Assembly (NCBI GenBank): GCA_023423895.1
Contig: JAFAER010000010.1
Span: 1-64,000 of the forward strand
Reading direction: 5' to 3'
Length of the DNA stretch: 64,000 nucleotides
From: Pseudomonadota bacterium
GTDB lineage: Bacteria > Myxococcota_A > Polyangia > Polyangiales > Polyangiaceae
Shown: positions 8,278 through 16,160 of the stretch, one piece after another
Position numbering within the stretch: position 1 is the first letter of the stretch
Layout: every line of letters starts with the position of its first letter
Notes under the pieces: generated by a model
Seen by the model: the letters and a program-made list of their open reading frames with translations, nothing else
Databases searched by the model: none
What the model was told of the DNA's origin: nothing
Made by a program: the position numbers and the translations under genes

Positions 8278-8754
8278 GTGAACGACGACCCCATCGCCCA
8301 GCTCGAACGATCGCACCGACGCCTCGAGGAAGCCTGCGACGCGCTCGTGCAGGCCTCGTGTTCGCGGAACATCGAGACGGTGAGCGACGTGTGCGCGTTC
8401 TTCTCCCGCCAGGTCCGGCGGCACGAAGAAGACGAGGAGGCCTCGCTCTTTCCGCGCCTGCGCGCCGCCAAGAAGACCCCCGAGCTCGAGGCGCTGCTCG
8501 AGCGACTCGCGACCGAGCACCGCGAGCACGAGGCGCTTCATCGTCGCCTCGAAGAGGCCGTCGCCGGGCGTGTCGAAGGTGATGTCTGGACCGAGATCGC
8601 GAGCGTCGCGGACCTCATCATGTTGGCCTATCGAAGGCACATCGAGGAGGAGGAGCGCTCGCTGTTCCCGGCTACGCGAGCGCTGCTCGGCCCCGAGGAG
8701 CTCGCCGCGATGCAGGGAGAGATGGACGCCCGACGCGGCCGCGGGCGCCGCTGA
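8278..8754 (+). CDS. Hemerythrin HHE-type cation-binding protein
   Basis: A 158-residue all-helical protein. Metal-ligand type residues occur in the order His near 14 (RSHRRLEE), HEEDEEASLFPRL near 47-59, TEHREHEALH near 80-89 and RRHIEEEERSLFP near 119-131, the repeated H...HxxxE pattern of HHE/hemerythrin-like domains that bind a di-iron or other divalent centre. GTG 8278 is taken because homology starts with NDDPIAQLERSH; the frame is open for another 27 codons upstream of uncertain value. It may sense or buffer O2, NO or iron; no partner gene is evident. Confidence 0.8.
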   Translation: MNDDPIAQLERSHRRLEEACDALVQASCSRNIETVSDVCAFFSRQVRRHEEDEEASLFPRLRAAKKTPELEALLERLATEHREHEALHRRLEEAVAGRVEGDVWTEIASVADLIMLAYRRHIEEEERSLFPATRALLGPEELAAMQGEMDARRGRGRR

Positions 8755-8815
8755 CGTTCGTCGACCGCAGACACGTCAGCCGGGGCGGCCGACGCTTCGC
8801 GTACGAGCCGTGCAC

Positions 8816-8857
8816 GAGCCGTCGCGCGCGAGAGAGCTCTCGCGCACGACGCGGCTC
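8816..8857. terminator. Long hairpin between convergent genes
   Basis: GAGCCGTCG...GCGCGAGAG-AG-CTCTCGCGC...CGACGCGGCTC forms an almost continuous 20-bp stem. It begins right at the stop of the minus-strand gene and lies 60 bp after the hemerythrin stop. There is no T-tract, as is common in very G+C-rich genomes. It probably works in both directions. Confidence 0.6.
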
Positions 8858-10427
8858 AGCGGTGCGAGTAGAACCAGTAGCCGGCGAACGCCGCGGCGAG
8901 GACGATGAGGATCCACAGCCACGGGAGCCCGCCCTTCTCTTCGGCGCGCTTCGTCTTCTGCGTCGTCTCGAGCCGCGCGTCGCGCGGGTGAGCTTCGGCC
9001 AACGACGGCTCGTCCGCGTCTGCGGCCGCCTTCTTCTTCGGCTCGGTCTTCTCGGACTTCTTCTTCTTCGCGTCCGGCGCGTCGGCCTTCTTCGGCTCGT
9101 CGGCTTTCTTCGGCTCGTCGGCTTTCTTCGGCTCTTCGGCCTTCTTCGCTTCGGGCTCTTCGGCCTTCTTCGCTTCGGGCGCTTCGGCCTTCTTCGCTTC
9201 GGCCTCCTCGACCGTCGCTTCGGGTGCCTTCGCTTCGACCGCCGGTGCGGGCGCGGTCGTCGCTTCCTTCGCGGGCTCGGTTGCCGCCTTCGGCGCCTCT
9301 GCTTCGACGGGCTTCGCAGCGGCCGGCGCAGGCGTCGCTTCCTTCGGCTGCGGAGGCGGCGTCGACGCGGGACGCGGCGGCTGGAGCGGCGCGGCGAGCG
9401 GCTTCACGTTCGCCGGCGCCGGGCTCATCGCCGAAGCGGCGGTCGCGGCCGGGGCCGCCGCGGCAGGCTTGGGCGTCGCCGCCTTCGGCTCGGGTGCCTT
9501 CTGAGCGACCGGAGCGGCCGCAGGCGCCGCGGCGACTGGCGCAGGAGCAGGCGAACGTTGAACAGGCGCGGCCGCCACAGGCGCCGCCTGCGCGGGCTTC
9601 GGCTCGGTGAGCGGTCCTGTCGCGACCCAGCGCTCGTGCGTCACGAGAGCGACCTTGCGGTCCCCGACGGTCAGCTCGAACGGCCCTTGCGAGACCTTGC
9701 GTGCATCGCCGAACAGCGGGATGTCGACCTTGCGCTCGTTGGTGTCGGAGATCTTGTTCGCGATCTCCTGGAGGAAGGACGTGTACTTTTCCGACGCGCC
9801 GACGAGCCCGGACAGCTCCTTCTCGAAGGCTTCGAGGTCGACGTCCTGCGTCCCGGTCCCGTCGGCGGCCGCGCGCGGAAGCGCAGCGGCCAGCTCGAGC
9901 GCCACTTCGCTGATGCGGTCCTTCGAGAGCGAGCGCAGCAGCCGATCGACGAGGCCGTCGAGGACGCGTTCGATCGCCGCATTGTCCGCGCGATCGCCGA
10001 GCATCGCACCAACGGCGGCCACGAGATCGCCCTCGATGCGCACGGGGTCCTCACCGCCGCCCTCGGCGATGTAATAGAAGCTGCTCGTCACGCGGTCGGC
10101 GCCGACCGTGTGGACGCGGATCCCGGCGTCGACGAGCTTCTGCGTGAGCCGGCTCGACACGCTCACGAGGGGGCTCCGCTGCGCCGCTTGATGCGTCAGC
10201 GGCATCTTCGCGGGAGGGATCTGCTCCTCGGGCATGACGATCTTCGCGTCACGCCGGACCTGTTCGTTCAGGGCTTCCCGCGCGACGACGGACACCTCGG
10301 TCGACCAACCTAGGATGCCCTTCGGGATCATCCATCCGGCGGCGGAACCGAGATGCGCGACGAGCCGCGCGCGCTCGTCCTCTCCCACGAACAGAACGCC
10401 GGGGAGGGCCAGTGAAGGACTCGGCAT
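8856..10427 (-). CDS. Tail-anchored protein with Lys/Glu/Ala/Pro repeat linker, function unknown
   Basis: About 523 residues and not recognised. An N-terminal folded part (about 1-290) is followed by a long low-complexity linker: first Ala/Pro-rich, then tandem variants of EAKKAEEP and ADEPKKADEPKKADA (about 385-480). A single C-terminal transmembrane helix (LPWLWILIVLAAAFAGYWFY) ends four residues from the stop, predicting a tail-anchored protein with its bulk in the cytoplasm. ATG 10427 is preferred over the ATG at 10460, since TAGCCT lies 10 nt before it. Many myxobacterial signalling proteins have such linkers, but no catalytic motif is visible. A strong hairpin follows the stop. Confidence 0.75.
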   Translation of the reverse strand: MPSPSLALPGVLFVGEDERARLVAHLGSAAGWMIPKGILGWSTEVSVVAREALNEQVRRDAKIVMPEEQIPPAKMPLTHQAAQRSPLVSVSSRLTQKLVDAGIRVHTVGADRVTSSFYYIAEGGGEDPVRIEGDLVAAVGAMLGDRADNAAIERVLDGLVDRLLRSLSKDRISEVALELAAALPRAAADGTGTQDVDLEAFEKELSGLVGASEKYTSFLQEIANKISDTNERKVDIPLFGDARKVSQGPFELTVGDRKVALVTHERWVATGPLTEPKPAQAAPVAAAPVQRSPAPAPVAAAPAAAPVAQKAPEPKAATPKPAAAAPAATAASAMSPAPANVKPLAAPLQPPRPASTPPPQPKEATPAPAAAKPVEAEAPKAATEPAKEATTAPAPAVEAKAPEATVEEAEAKKAEAPEAKKAEEPEAKKAEEPKKADEPKKADEPKKADAPDAKKKKSEKTEPKKKAAADADEPSLAEAHPRDARLETTQKTKRAEEKGGLPWLWILIVLAAAFAGYWFYSHR

Positions 10428-10674
10428 CAGTCGCCGCAGGCTACATGGAACGGAGAGCATCGGGCAAGGCGGGTGCGAACGTTTGAGCGTCTCCGTTTCG
10501 GCTCTGAATGCCGAGCGTTCGGTCCCCGCGTGAACGGGTCCGTCAGCGGCGGCTGGCGTTCACGTTTCGCGCCCGTCACGTGACACGAGCGGAACGAGGA
10601 CGTCAGGACGACCGCGCCGAGGCCGCAAGCAAGTACAACTGTTTCCCCGGCTCTGACGGGTCTATAAGGAACCC
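10428..10674. other. Divergent intergenic region
   Basis: About 250 bp without a supported gene. It contains a 10-bp palindrome GTCACGTGAC near 10575-10584 and the -10-like TATAAG at 10663-10668. Confidence 0.4.
10663..10668 (+). promoter_or_regulatory. Putative -10 box of a leaderless gene (start 10675)
   Basis: TATAAG, 6 nt before the GTG start. The overlapping AAGGA could instead be read as a weak, closely spaced ribosome-binding site. Confidence 0.45.
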
Positions 10675-11022
10675 GTGAAGCGCGAGACGATCCAAAGGGT
10701 CGCCACTCCGACGGGGATCCTCGTGGGCCTGCCCGACCAGCTCGCGGGCGTGTGCACCGAGGCGCTCGGGGATGGCGGGCTCCGCGTCTTGCGCGTCGGG
10801 CACGTGGCGGCCGCGAGCGAGCGCATCCCCGTCGTCATGCCCCAGCTCGTCGTCGTCTCGTCGACGCTGCGCCAGGAAGAGCTCGACATGCTGCACGACC
10901 GATGCGTCGCCGTGGGCGCCGAGGTCATCCGTGTCGCGCCGGACGGCGATCCGAATGCGCTCCTCACGACGCTCCGCACGGCTGCGAACACAGCGTTGAT
11001 CAAGGCGCTCCGAGGCGGCTGA
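10675..11022 (+). CDS. Small receiver-like protein without the phospho-acceptor Asp
   Basis: A 115-residue protein with alternating hydrophobic strands and amphipathic helices: ILVGLPDQ, RVLRVGHVAAA, PQLVVVSSTLRQEELDML, GAEVIRVAPDGD. The order resembles a CheY-type receiver domain, but the strand-3 position that normally carries the phosphorylated Asp (PDLVLLD) reads PQLVVVSS. It may therefore be an atypical, non-phosphorylated receiver. The similarity is inferred from pattern only and could be a generic Rossmann-like fold. The next gene starts 50 bp downstream. Confidence 0.65.
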   Translation: MKRETIQRVATPTGILVGLPDQLAGVCTEALGDGGLRVLRVGHVAAASERIPVVMPQLVVVSSTLRQEELDMLHDRCVAVGAEVIRVAPDGDPNALLTTLRTAANTALIKALRGG

Positions 11023-11058
11023 GCTGCCGGGATTTCGGCTCGCTCGAGCCGTGCGTGC

Positions 11059-11064
11059 TACGGT
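11059..11064 (+). promoter_or_regulatory. Putative -10 box (start 11073)
   Basis: TACGGT within GTGCTACGGT (extended -10-like TGnTA), 8 nt before the ATG. A GGAG also lies immediately upstream of the start, so the message could have a very short leader. Confidence 0.35.
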
Positions 11065-11072
11065 TTGGAGCG

Positions 11073-11297
11073 ATGGTCGACGAGCGCGTTCCCTGTCCTG
11101 CTTGCGGCGGTGCCGGCGGCGGGCCGTTCGGTCCCGTCGGCAGCGCCTGGGATACCGAGGACTACGTGTGCACCCGTTGCAAGGGCGAGGGCATGATCCT
11201 CGTCGCCGACGACGTCGCCTCGCAGCGCCCCGGCCTGGTCAAGGCGGCGCGCGCCGCAGCCGAAGAGGCCGCCGAGAAGCGCAAGGCGACCGGCTGA
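11073..11297 (+). CDS. Small DnaJ-type zinc-ribbon protein
   Basis: A 74-residue protein with one zinc-binding module, CPACGGAGG near residue 8 and CTRCKGEG near residue 33: two CxxCxGxG-type motifs like those in the DnaJ zinc-finger domain. A helical, Ala/Glu-rich C-terminus follows. No J domain is present. ATG 11073 fits both a nearby GGAG and the box at 11059-11064. Such small proteins may bind unfolded proteins or RNA; no function is assigned. Confidence 0.72.
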   Translation: MVDERVPCPACGGAGGGPFGPVGSAWDTEDYVCTRCKGEGMILVADDVASQRPGLVKAARAAAEEAAEKRKATG

Positions 11298-11406
11298 CGA
11301 GTCGTTCCCCCGACTCGCGCCGGACCCGGACGCCGGCGGGCCCGCAGCGGCGTTGCCCGTTGCCGCGCTTGCTCGTGTCCGCTTGCCATGGCATCAGCGC
11401 GTGACC

Positions 11407-12708
11407 ATGGCCGACGCTCGAATGCCCTCCATCGTCGCGATGCATGCGCGGTCCGGGCTCGTCGGCCTGAACGTCGTGACCGCGGCGCTCGACGCGGATG
11501 TCCGCACGGCGGGCCTCGACGTCGACTTCGTAAAAGACGCGGCGGGGATGATCGAGGCGCTCGGCCGAGCGGCGGCCGCAAACCGCCCGGCGATCGCGCT
11601 CTGGTCGTTCTACTCGCCAGACTTTGCCGCCGCCGCGCGGGATCTCGCCGTGGTGAAGGCATCGAGCGCGGGTGACGTCCTCCACATCGCAGGAGGCGTG
11701 CATGCCACGGCCGAGCCGCTGGCGACGCTCGAGGGCGGCTTCGATCTCGTCGTCATCGGCGAAGGGGAGCACACGCTCGTCGAGCTGGTCCACGCGATCG
11801 CGACGGGACGGGATCCGCGAGAGCTCGCCGGCACCGCACACCGCGAGAAGGGGCGAGGCTCCCTGGTATCGCACGGACCGGGCGAGCGCCTCCCGCTCGA
11901 CACGTATCCGCCGTTCAACGCGCGCTACCGCAAATGGAACGCGCTCGAGATCACGCGCGGCTGCGTCTACGCGTGCTCGTTCTGCCAGACACCGTACATG
12001 TTCAAGGCGCGGTTCCGTCACCGGAGCGTCGGCGACGTCCGCCACCACGTCGATCGGATGCGCGAGTGCGGCTCGCGCTTCGTCCGGTTTCTCACGCCGA
12101 CGTCGCTCTCGTATGGCTCACCGGACACGACGCCCGATCTGGACGCCGTCGACGCCCTCCTGGCGTCCGTGCGCGAAGGCGCTGGTCCGGATGCCAAGAT
12201 CTACTTCGGCACCTTCCCTTCCGAGATCCGACCGGAGCACATCACTCCCCGCGCGCTCGAGATCATCGAACGCTGGTGCGACAACCGGACGATCGTCATC
12301 GGCGGACAATCGGGCTCCGATCGGATCCTCGAACAGACGCGTCGCGGCCATACCGTCGACGACGTCGTGCGCGCCGTGGAGCTTTCCGTGAAGGCGGGCT
12401 TCCGTCCCGACGTCGACTTCCTCCTCGGCCTGCCCGGCGAAGAAGAAGAAGATCGTCGCGCGTCGATGCTGCTCGCCGAGCGGCTCGTCGCGATGGGCGC
12501 ACGCATCCACTCGCATGCGTTCATGCCTCTTCCCGGTACACCGCTGCGCGACGCGACCCCCTCCGCGATCGAGCCCGAGACCATGCTCGCGATGGCGCGC
12601 CTCGAGTCGAAGGGAAAGGCCTACGGCCAGTGGAGGCGGCAGGTCGTCACAGCAGAAGACCTCGTCCGTTCGCGTCGGGGCCGGCTGCGCGTCGCAAAGG
12701 TCGACTAG
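11407..12708 (+). CDS. B12-binding-like/radical SAM protein (MJ_1487-type)
   Basis: A 433-residue protein. The N-terminal 150 residues have the B12-binding-like Rossmann layout (IALWSFYSPDF, HIAGGVHATAEP, FDLVVIGEGEHTLVEL) but no DxHxxG cobalamin motif. The radical-SAM core has the 4Fe-4S motif CVYACSFC with Cys at 186, 190 and 193. Later come GGQSGSDRIL near 299 and DFLLGLPGEEEEDR near 337, typical of this superfamily. The arrangement resembles the TIGR04013 (MJ_1487) family, whose reaction is unknown. ATG 11407 is taken as the start; the frame is open to 11353. It is followed by mannose-6-phosphate isomerase 29 bp downstream, which has its own promoter-like box. Confidence 0.85.
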   Translation: MADARMPSIVAMHARSGLVGLNVVTAALDADVRTAGLDVDFVKDAAGMIEALGRAAAANRPAIALWSFYSPDFAAAARDLAVVKASSAGDVLHIAGGVHATAEPLATLEGGFDLVVIGEGEHTLVELVHAIATGRDPRELAGTAHREKGRGSLVSHGPGERLPLDTYPPFNARYRKWNALEITRGCVYACSFCQTPYMFKARFRHRSVGDVRHHVDRMRECGSRFVRFLTPTSLSYGSPDTTPDLDAVDALLASVREGAGPDAKIYFGTFPSEIRPEHITPRALEIIERWCDNRTIVIGGQSGSDRILEQTRRGHTVDDVVRAVELSVKAGFRPDVDFLLGLPGEEEEDRRASMLLAERLVAMGARIHSHAFMPLPGTPLRDATPSAIEPETMLAMARLESKGKAYGQWRRQVVTAEDLVRSRRGRLRVAKVD

Positions 12709-12725
12709 CCCCGCGGGAAGCTCGA

Positions 12726-12731
12726 TAGCAT
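12726..12731 (+). promoter_or_regulatory. Putative -10 box of a leaderless gene (start 12738)
   Basis: TAGCAT, 6 nt before the GTG of the mannose-6-phosphate isomerase gene. Confidence 0.4.
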
Positions 12732-12737
12732 CGAGGG

Positions 12738-13913
12738 GTGGATCCGCTCTCGTGCACCGTCATGCCGTATCCGTGGGGATCTCGGACCGCGATCGCGTCG
12801 CTCACCGGACGTCCGACGCCGAGCAGCGGCCCCGAAGCGGAGCTCTGGATGGGCGCCCATCCCATCGCGCCGTCCGTCGTCGAGCGTGACGGCACGCGGA
12901 TGTCCCTCGAAGACGTCGTCACGCGTGCTCCCGATCGCGAGCTCGGCGCCGCGGTTGTCCGGGAGCTCGGCCCGCGGCTGCCCTTCCTGCTCAAGGTCCT
13001 CGCCGCGGCCGAACCGCTCAGCCTCCAGGCTCACCCGACGTTGGACCAGGCGCGCGCCGGCTACGACGACGAAGAGAAGCGCGGCGTGCCGCTCGACGCC
13101 CCTCATCGGAACTACAAGGACCGATCGCACAAGCCGGAGCTCCTCTGCGCGCTCACGCCGTTCGACGCGCTCTCCGGGTTCCGCAAGATCGACGAGACGC
13201 TCCGGCTGTTCGACGTCCTCGCCGTGCGCGAGCTCGAGCCGATGCTCGCGCCCCTTCGGGCGTCCCGCGACGCATCCGGGCTCGCCGAGACGTTCCGAGC
13301 GCTCATGACGATGCCCGCCGAACAGCGACCGCGCGTCGTCGACGCGACGCTCGCGGCGTGCACTCGTTCGGGCGACGAATACGCTCGTGAACGTGCGCTC
13401 GCCGTGCGGCTCGCGTCGCTCTATCCCGGCGACATCGGCATCGTCAGCGCGCTCCTGCTCGAGCTCGTTCATCTCGAGCCCGGCGAGGCGGTGTACCTCG
13501 GCGCCGGGAACTTGCACGCCTACCTCGACGGGACGGGCGTCGAGATCATGGCCAGCTCCGACAACGTCCTCCGCGGGGGTCTGACGAAAAAGCACGTCGA
13601 CGTGGCTGAGCTCTTGCGCGTGCTCGACTTCGCGGGCGGACCGGCAAGCGTCATCCGCCCGCGTGCGGTCGACGAACACGAGGCGGTCTACGAGACGCCC
13701 GCGCGCGAGTTCCGCCTCTCTCGCATCCAGGTCGCCGGTCCGGTCCCGCGCCCGGTGAAAGGCCCCGAGATCCTGCTGGCGACCGAGGGTTCGGTGCGCG
13801 CCGACGACGTCCCCGTCCCGAAGGGAAGCTCCGTGTTCGTCCCGGCGACGACCGGCGGCTACACGCTCCGCGGCGAGGGCACGGTCTATCGAGCCACGAC
13901 GAACCTCGAATAG
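12738..13913 (+). CDS. manA: Type I mannose-6-phosphate isomerase
   Basis: A 391-residue enzyme interconverting mannose-6-P and fructose-6-P. Family motifs are complete: NYxWG-like MPYPWGSRTA near residue 9, ELWMGAHP at 35-42, zinc ligands in SLQAHPT (near 96-101) and KPELLCAL (near 133), and GAGNLHAYLDGTGVEIMASS (near 256) followed by DNVLRGGLTKKHVD with the conserved Arg. Length is normal for type I PMI. It feeds GDP-mannose/polyprenol-mannose synthesis and so could support the GT22 enzyme at 6508. The GTG start leaves essentially no leader after the TAGCAT box. Confidence 0.94.
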   Translation: MDPLSCTVMPYPWGSRTAIASLTGRPTPSSGPEAELWMGAHPIAPSVVERDGTRMSLEDVVTRAPDRELGAAVVRELGPRLPFLLKVLAAAEPLSLQAHPTLDQARAGYDDEEKRGVPLDAPHRNYKDRSHKPELLCALTPFDALSGFRKIDETLRLFDVLAVRELEPMLAPLRASRDASGLAETFRALMTMPAEQRPRVVDATLAACTRSGDEYARERALAVRLASLYPGDIGIVSALLLELVHLEPGEAVYLGAGNLHAYLDGTGVEIMASSDNVLRGGLTKKHVDVAELLRVLDFAGGPASVIRPRAVDEHEAVYETPAREFRLSRIQVAGPVPRPVKGPEILLATEGSVRADDVPVPKGSSVFVPATTGGYTLRGEGTVYRATTNLE

Positions 13914-13930
13914 CAGCTCCTCGATTCAAG

Positions 13931-13936
13931 TAGGCT
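13931..13936 (+). promoter_or_regulatory. Putative -10 box of a leaderless gene (start 13944)
   Basis: TAGGCT, 7 nt before the ATG and 18 nt after the manA stop. The gene may be expressed separately from manA. Confidence 0.4.
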
Positions 13937-13943
13937 GTCCGCC

Positions 13944-15206
13944 ATGGTGTCGGTTCCTTTGCGACGTGACCCGGAGGCCACGCGCCGGACGATCGGGATC
14001 GTCCTCTACGTGCTCGGGATGCTCGTCGGAGGCTTCCTGCTCGTCGCGATGCTCTTCTTCCCTGCGCTGCTCTCGCGGCACGCAGACGTCGAGATCACGG
14101 CGCTGTTTCTCGGGGCTCTCTTCGCGCTCCCGATGCTCCTCGTCTACCTGTGGATCCCGTGGATCGTCGACCGGTACGATCCCGAACCGACCTGGGCGCT
14201 CGCGATGACGCTCGCCTGGGGCGGCATCGCCTCGTGCGGCTTCTCCGCGCTCATCAACACGAGCGTCCACGTGTTCGGCAACGCGGTCGGCGGCGACGCC
14301 TTCGGCGACGTCATGTCTGCCTGCATCAGCGCGCCGATCGTCGAAGAGCTGACCAAGGGGATGGCCGTCTTCTTCATGTACTACTTCATGCGGCGCCAGT
14401 TCGACGGCGTCGTCGACGGCGTCATCTACGCGACGTTCGCGGCGCTCGGCTTCGCCGCGGTCGAGAACATCCTCTATTACGGCAACGCGGCGAAGGCGGA
14501 GATGCTCCAGAACAAGGAGGGGCTCTTCATCGGCACGTTCGTCGTCCGCGGCATACTCGCGCCCTGGGGACACCCGCTCTACACGTCGATGACCGGCCTC
14601 GGATTCGGCATCGCCCGGGAGACGAACAAGACCTGGCTCAAGTGGCTCGCGCCGATCGGCGGCTACATGTTCGCCGTGTTCCTCCACTCGGTCTGGAACA
14701 CGGCGGCGACGCTCTCGAACGACCTCGTTCTCCTGATGCTGCCGCTCTGGTTCCTCTTCGTCCTCGCGTTCTTCGCGCTCGTCCTCTACATGGTCGTGCG
14801 CAAGGGGCGCATCATCCGCGATCACCTCAAGGACGAGGTGCTCATGGGGAACCTGACGCCGTGGGAGCTCCAGCTCGTCACGTCGCCCATCGGACGCTGG
14901 CGGGCGACGTTCTCGTGGGGAGGCAGCGCCGGACGGCGATTCATCGACGCGGCCGCGCGGCTCGCGCTCAGCAAGTGGCACACGGGTCGCGCGACGCAGG
15001 GACGAAAGCTCACCGTCAGCGCCGACATGATCTTCCCGTTGCGGCAGGAGCTGGCGAAGCTCCGCGCCGAGGTCTCACGCGCGCTCCGTCGACCGGTGCA
15101 GCAGCCGCAGCCGTGGACGCCGGGACAGCCCGTCCCGTGGCCGCAGCCGAACCAGCCGGCCCACCACCATCATCAGCCCCCGCCGAACCAATGGGGCCGG
15201 CGTTGA
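13944..15206 (+). CDS. PrsW-family intramembrane protease
   Basis: A 420-residue polytopic membrane protein. The PrsW/CPBP-like motifs are visible: APIVEELTKG (EExxK, near residue 132), ALGFAAVENILYY (near 170), GHPLYTSMTGLGFG (near 209) and VFLHSVWNT (near 246), which supply the Glu and His residues of this metal-dependent intramembrane protease family. About eight transmembrane helices span residues 15-290, then a cytoplasmic tail of about 130 residues ends in a Gln/Pro/His-rich stretch with an HHHHQPP run. PrsW proteins cleave membrane anti-sigma factors; no substrate is encoded nearby. Homologues are widespread in myxobacteria. Confidence 0.88.
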   Translation: MVSVPLRRDPEATRRTIGIVLYVLGMLVGGFLLVAMLFFPALLSRHADVEITALFLGALFALPMLLVYLWIPWIVDRYDPEPTWALAMTLAWGGIASCGFSALINTSVHVFGNAVGGDAFGDVMSACISAPIVEELTKGMAVFFMYYFMRRQFDGVVDGVIYATFAALGFAAVENILYYGNAAKAEMLQNKEGLFIGTFVVRGILAPWGHPLYTSMTGLGFGIARETNKTWLKWLAPIGGYMFAVFLHSVWNTAATLSNDLVLLMLPLWFLFVLAFFALVLYMVVRKGRIIRDHLKDEVLMGNLTPWELQLVTSPIGRWRATFSWGGSAGRRFIDAAARLALSKWHTGRATQGRKLTVSADMIFPLRQELAKLRAEVSRALRRPVQQPQPWTPGQPVPWPQPNQPAHHHHQPPPNQWGRR

Positions 15207-15231
15207 CCTGACGTCCGAGCGAGAACGCGCT

Positions 15232-15453
15232 TCAGGCCGACTTGCGTCGCTCGCCGACGAGCACGCGGAGCTCGTCGACGCTGCGCGCGATCATCTCGGA
15301 GCGGTGGTGCGCCATCTTGTGCGACCCGCACACCGGGACGCGTTCGCCCTGCAGAAGGCGTGTGAACGAGAGGACCCGCTGGTCCGTCGAGCCGCAAACA
15401 ACGCACGCGCCGACCTCGGGCGCAGTCCTTCGATCTCGGTTTCCCATCCTCAT
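15232..15453 (-). CDS. Small Cys/His zinc-ribbon-like protein
   Basis: A 73-residue basic protein with CVVC (Cys17, Cys20) and VCGSHKMAHH (Cys42, His45), a CxxC...CxxH arrangement compatible with one structural zinc. The start is inferred from the first ATG upstream of the motif; another ATG lies two codons in. It is convergent with the PrsW gene. No family is recognised. Coding status rests on the motif and the conserved-looking C-terminus only. Confidence 0.5.
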   Translation of the reverse strand: MRMGNRDRRTAPEVGACVVCGSTDQRVLSFTRLLQGERVPVCGSHKMAHHRSEMIARSVDELRVLVGERRKSA

Positions 15454-15600
15454 GCGCTCGAAGGTGCTCCGGCCGGCCCGATGCGGCCAACTTTCATGCT
15501 CCCGCTCGCCACGAGCATCGCTCCGTAGCAGACGCGGGCACGGAGCGAGGGCGGCGCGCGCGTCCTGCCCGGCCCAGCTTGCCAGCGGAGGCCTCGTCCC

Positions 15601-15606
15601 TAAGCT
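15601..15606 (+). promoter_or_regulatory. Putative -10 box of a leaderless gene (start 15613)
   Basis: TAAGCT, 6 nt before the GTG start. Confidence 0.4.
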
Positions 15607-15612
15607 CTCGTC

Positions 15613-16095
15613 GTGACCGACGATGACCGCGACCCTCCGCCTGCGCGGACCGAGCAGAGCCCGACGGCGCTGAACAGCGCCGATCCGTCCCGCAACTTCA
15701 CGCTGAGCGTCGACGAGCGGATCCGCGCGCTCACGATCGGCGTGCCCGCGTGGGCCGCTCGCAAGCGCAAGATCGAGGACGATCAGCAGCGGCTCGTGGC
15801 CGAGCTCGTCGAGCTCCACGACAAGCTCGTCGCGAAGAGGCGTTCGGCCGACGAGATCGAGGACGCCCTCGACGCCGCCGCCCGCTCGCTCGATCTCGCG
15901 AAGCTGAACGAGCTCGTGGGCTCGCACAACCGCTACTACCCGATCGAGGCGAACCTCCCCATGGACCACCGCGGGAACTACCTGGCCTACGGTCGCGTGT
16001 GGAAACCCGAGGAGCCGTACACCGCGATCCGCCTCGTCGCGCTGGCCCGCGCCCATGTCGAGGCGCGATCGGGCGCAGCCGAGGACGAGGACTAG
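15613..16095 (+). CDS. Hypothetical protein with coiled-coil segment
   Basis: A 160-residue hydrophilic protein. A disordered Pro/Asp-rich N-terminus leads into a helical, probably coiled-coil stretch (about 45-105: KRKIEDDQQRLVAELVELHD) and a short C-terminal domain with SHNRYYPIEANLPMDHRGNY. No family is recognised. It lies 65 bp upstream of the prepilin peptidase gene in the same direction, but that gene has its own box. Confidence 0.72.
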   Translation: MTDDDRDPPPARTEQSPTALNSADPSRNFTLSVDERIRALTIGVPAWAARKRKIEDDQQRLVAELVELHDKLVAKRRSADEIEDALDAAARSLDLAKLNELVGSHNRYYPIEANLPMDHRGNYLAYGRVWKPEEPYTAIRLVALARAHVEARSGAAEDED

Positions 16096-16146
16096 ATCGC
16101 GAACGGCTGACGCCGAGCGACCATCGTCTCCTCTCCCCGCTTCGCG

Positions 16147-16152
16147 TAGGAT
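16147..16152 (+). promoter_or_regulatory. Putative -10 box (start 16161)
   Basis: TAGGAT, 8 nt before the ATG. It overlaps a GAGG that could also act as a weak ribosome-binding site. Confidence 0.35.
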
Positions 16153-16160
16153 CGAGGCGG

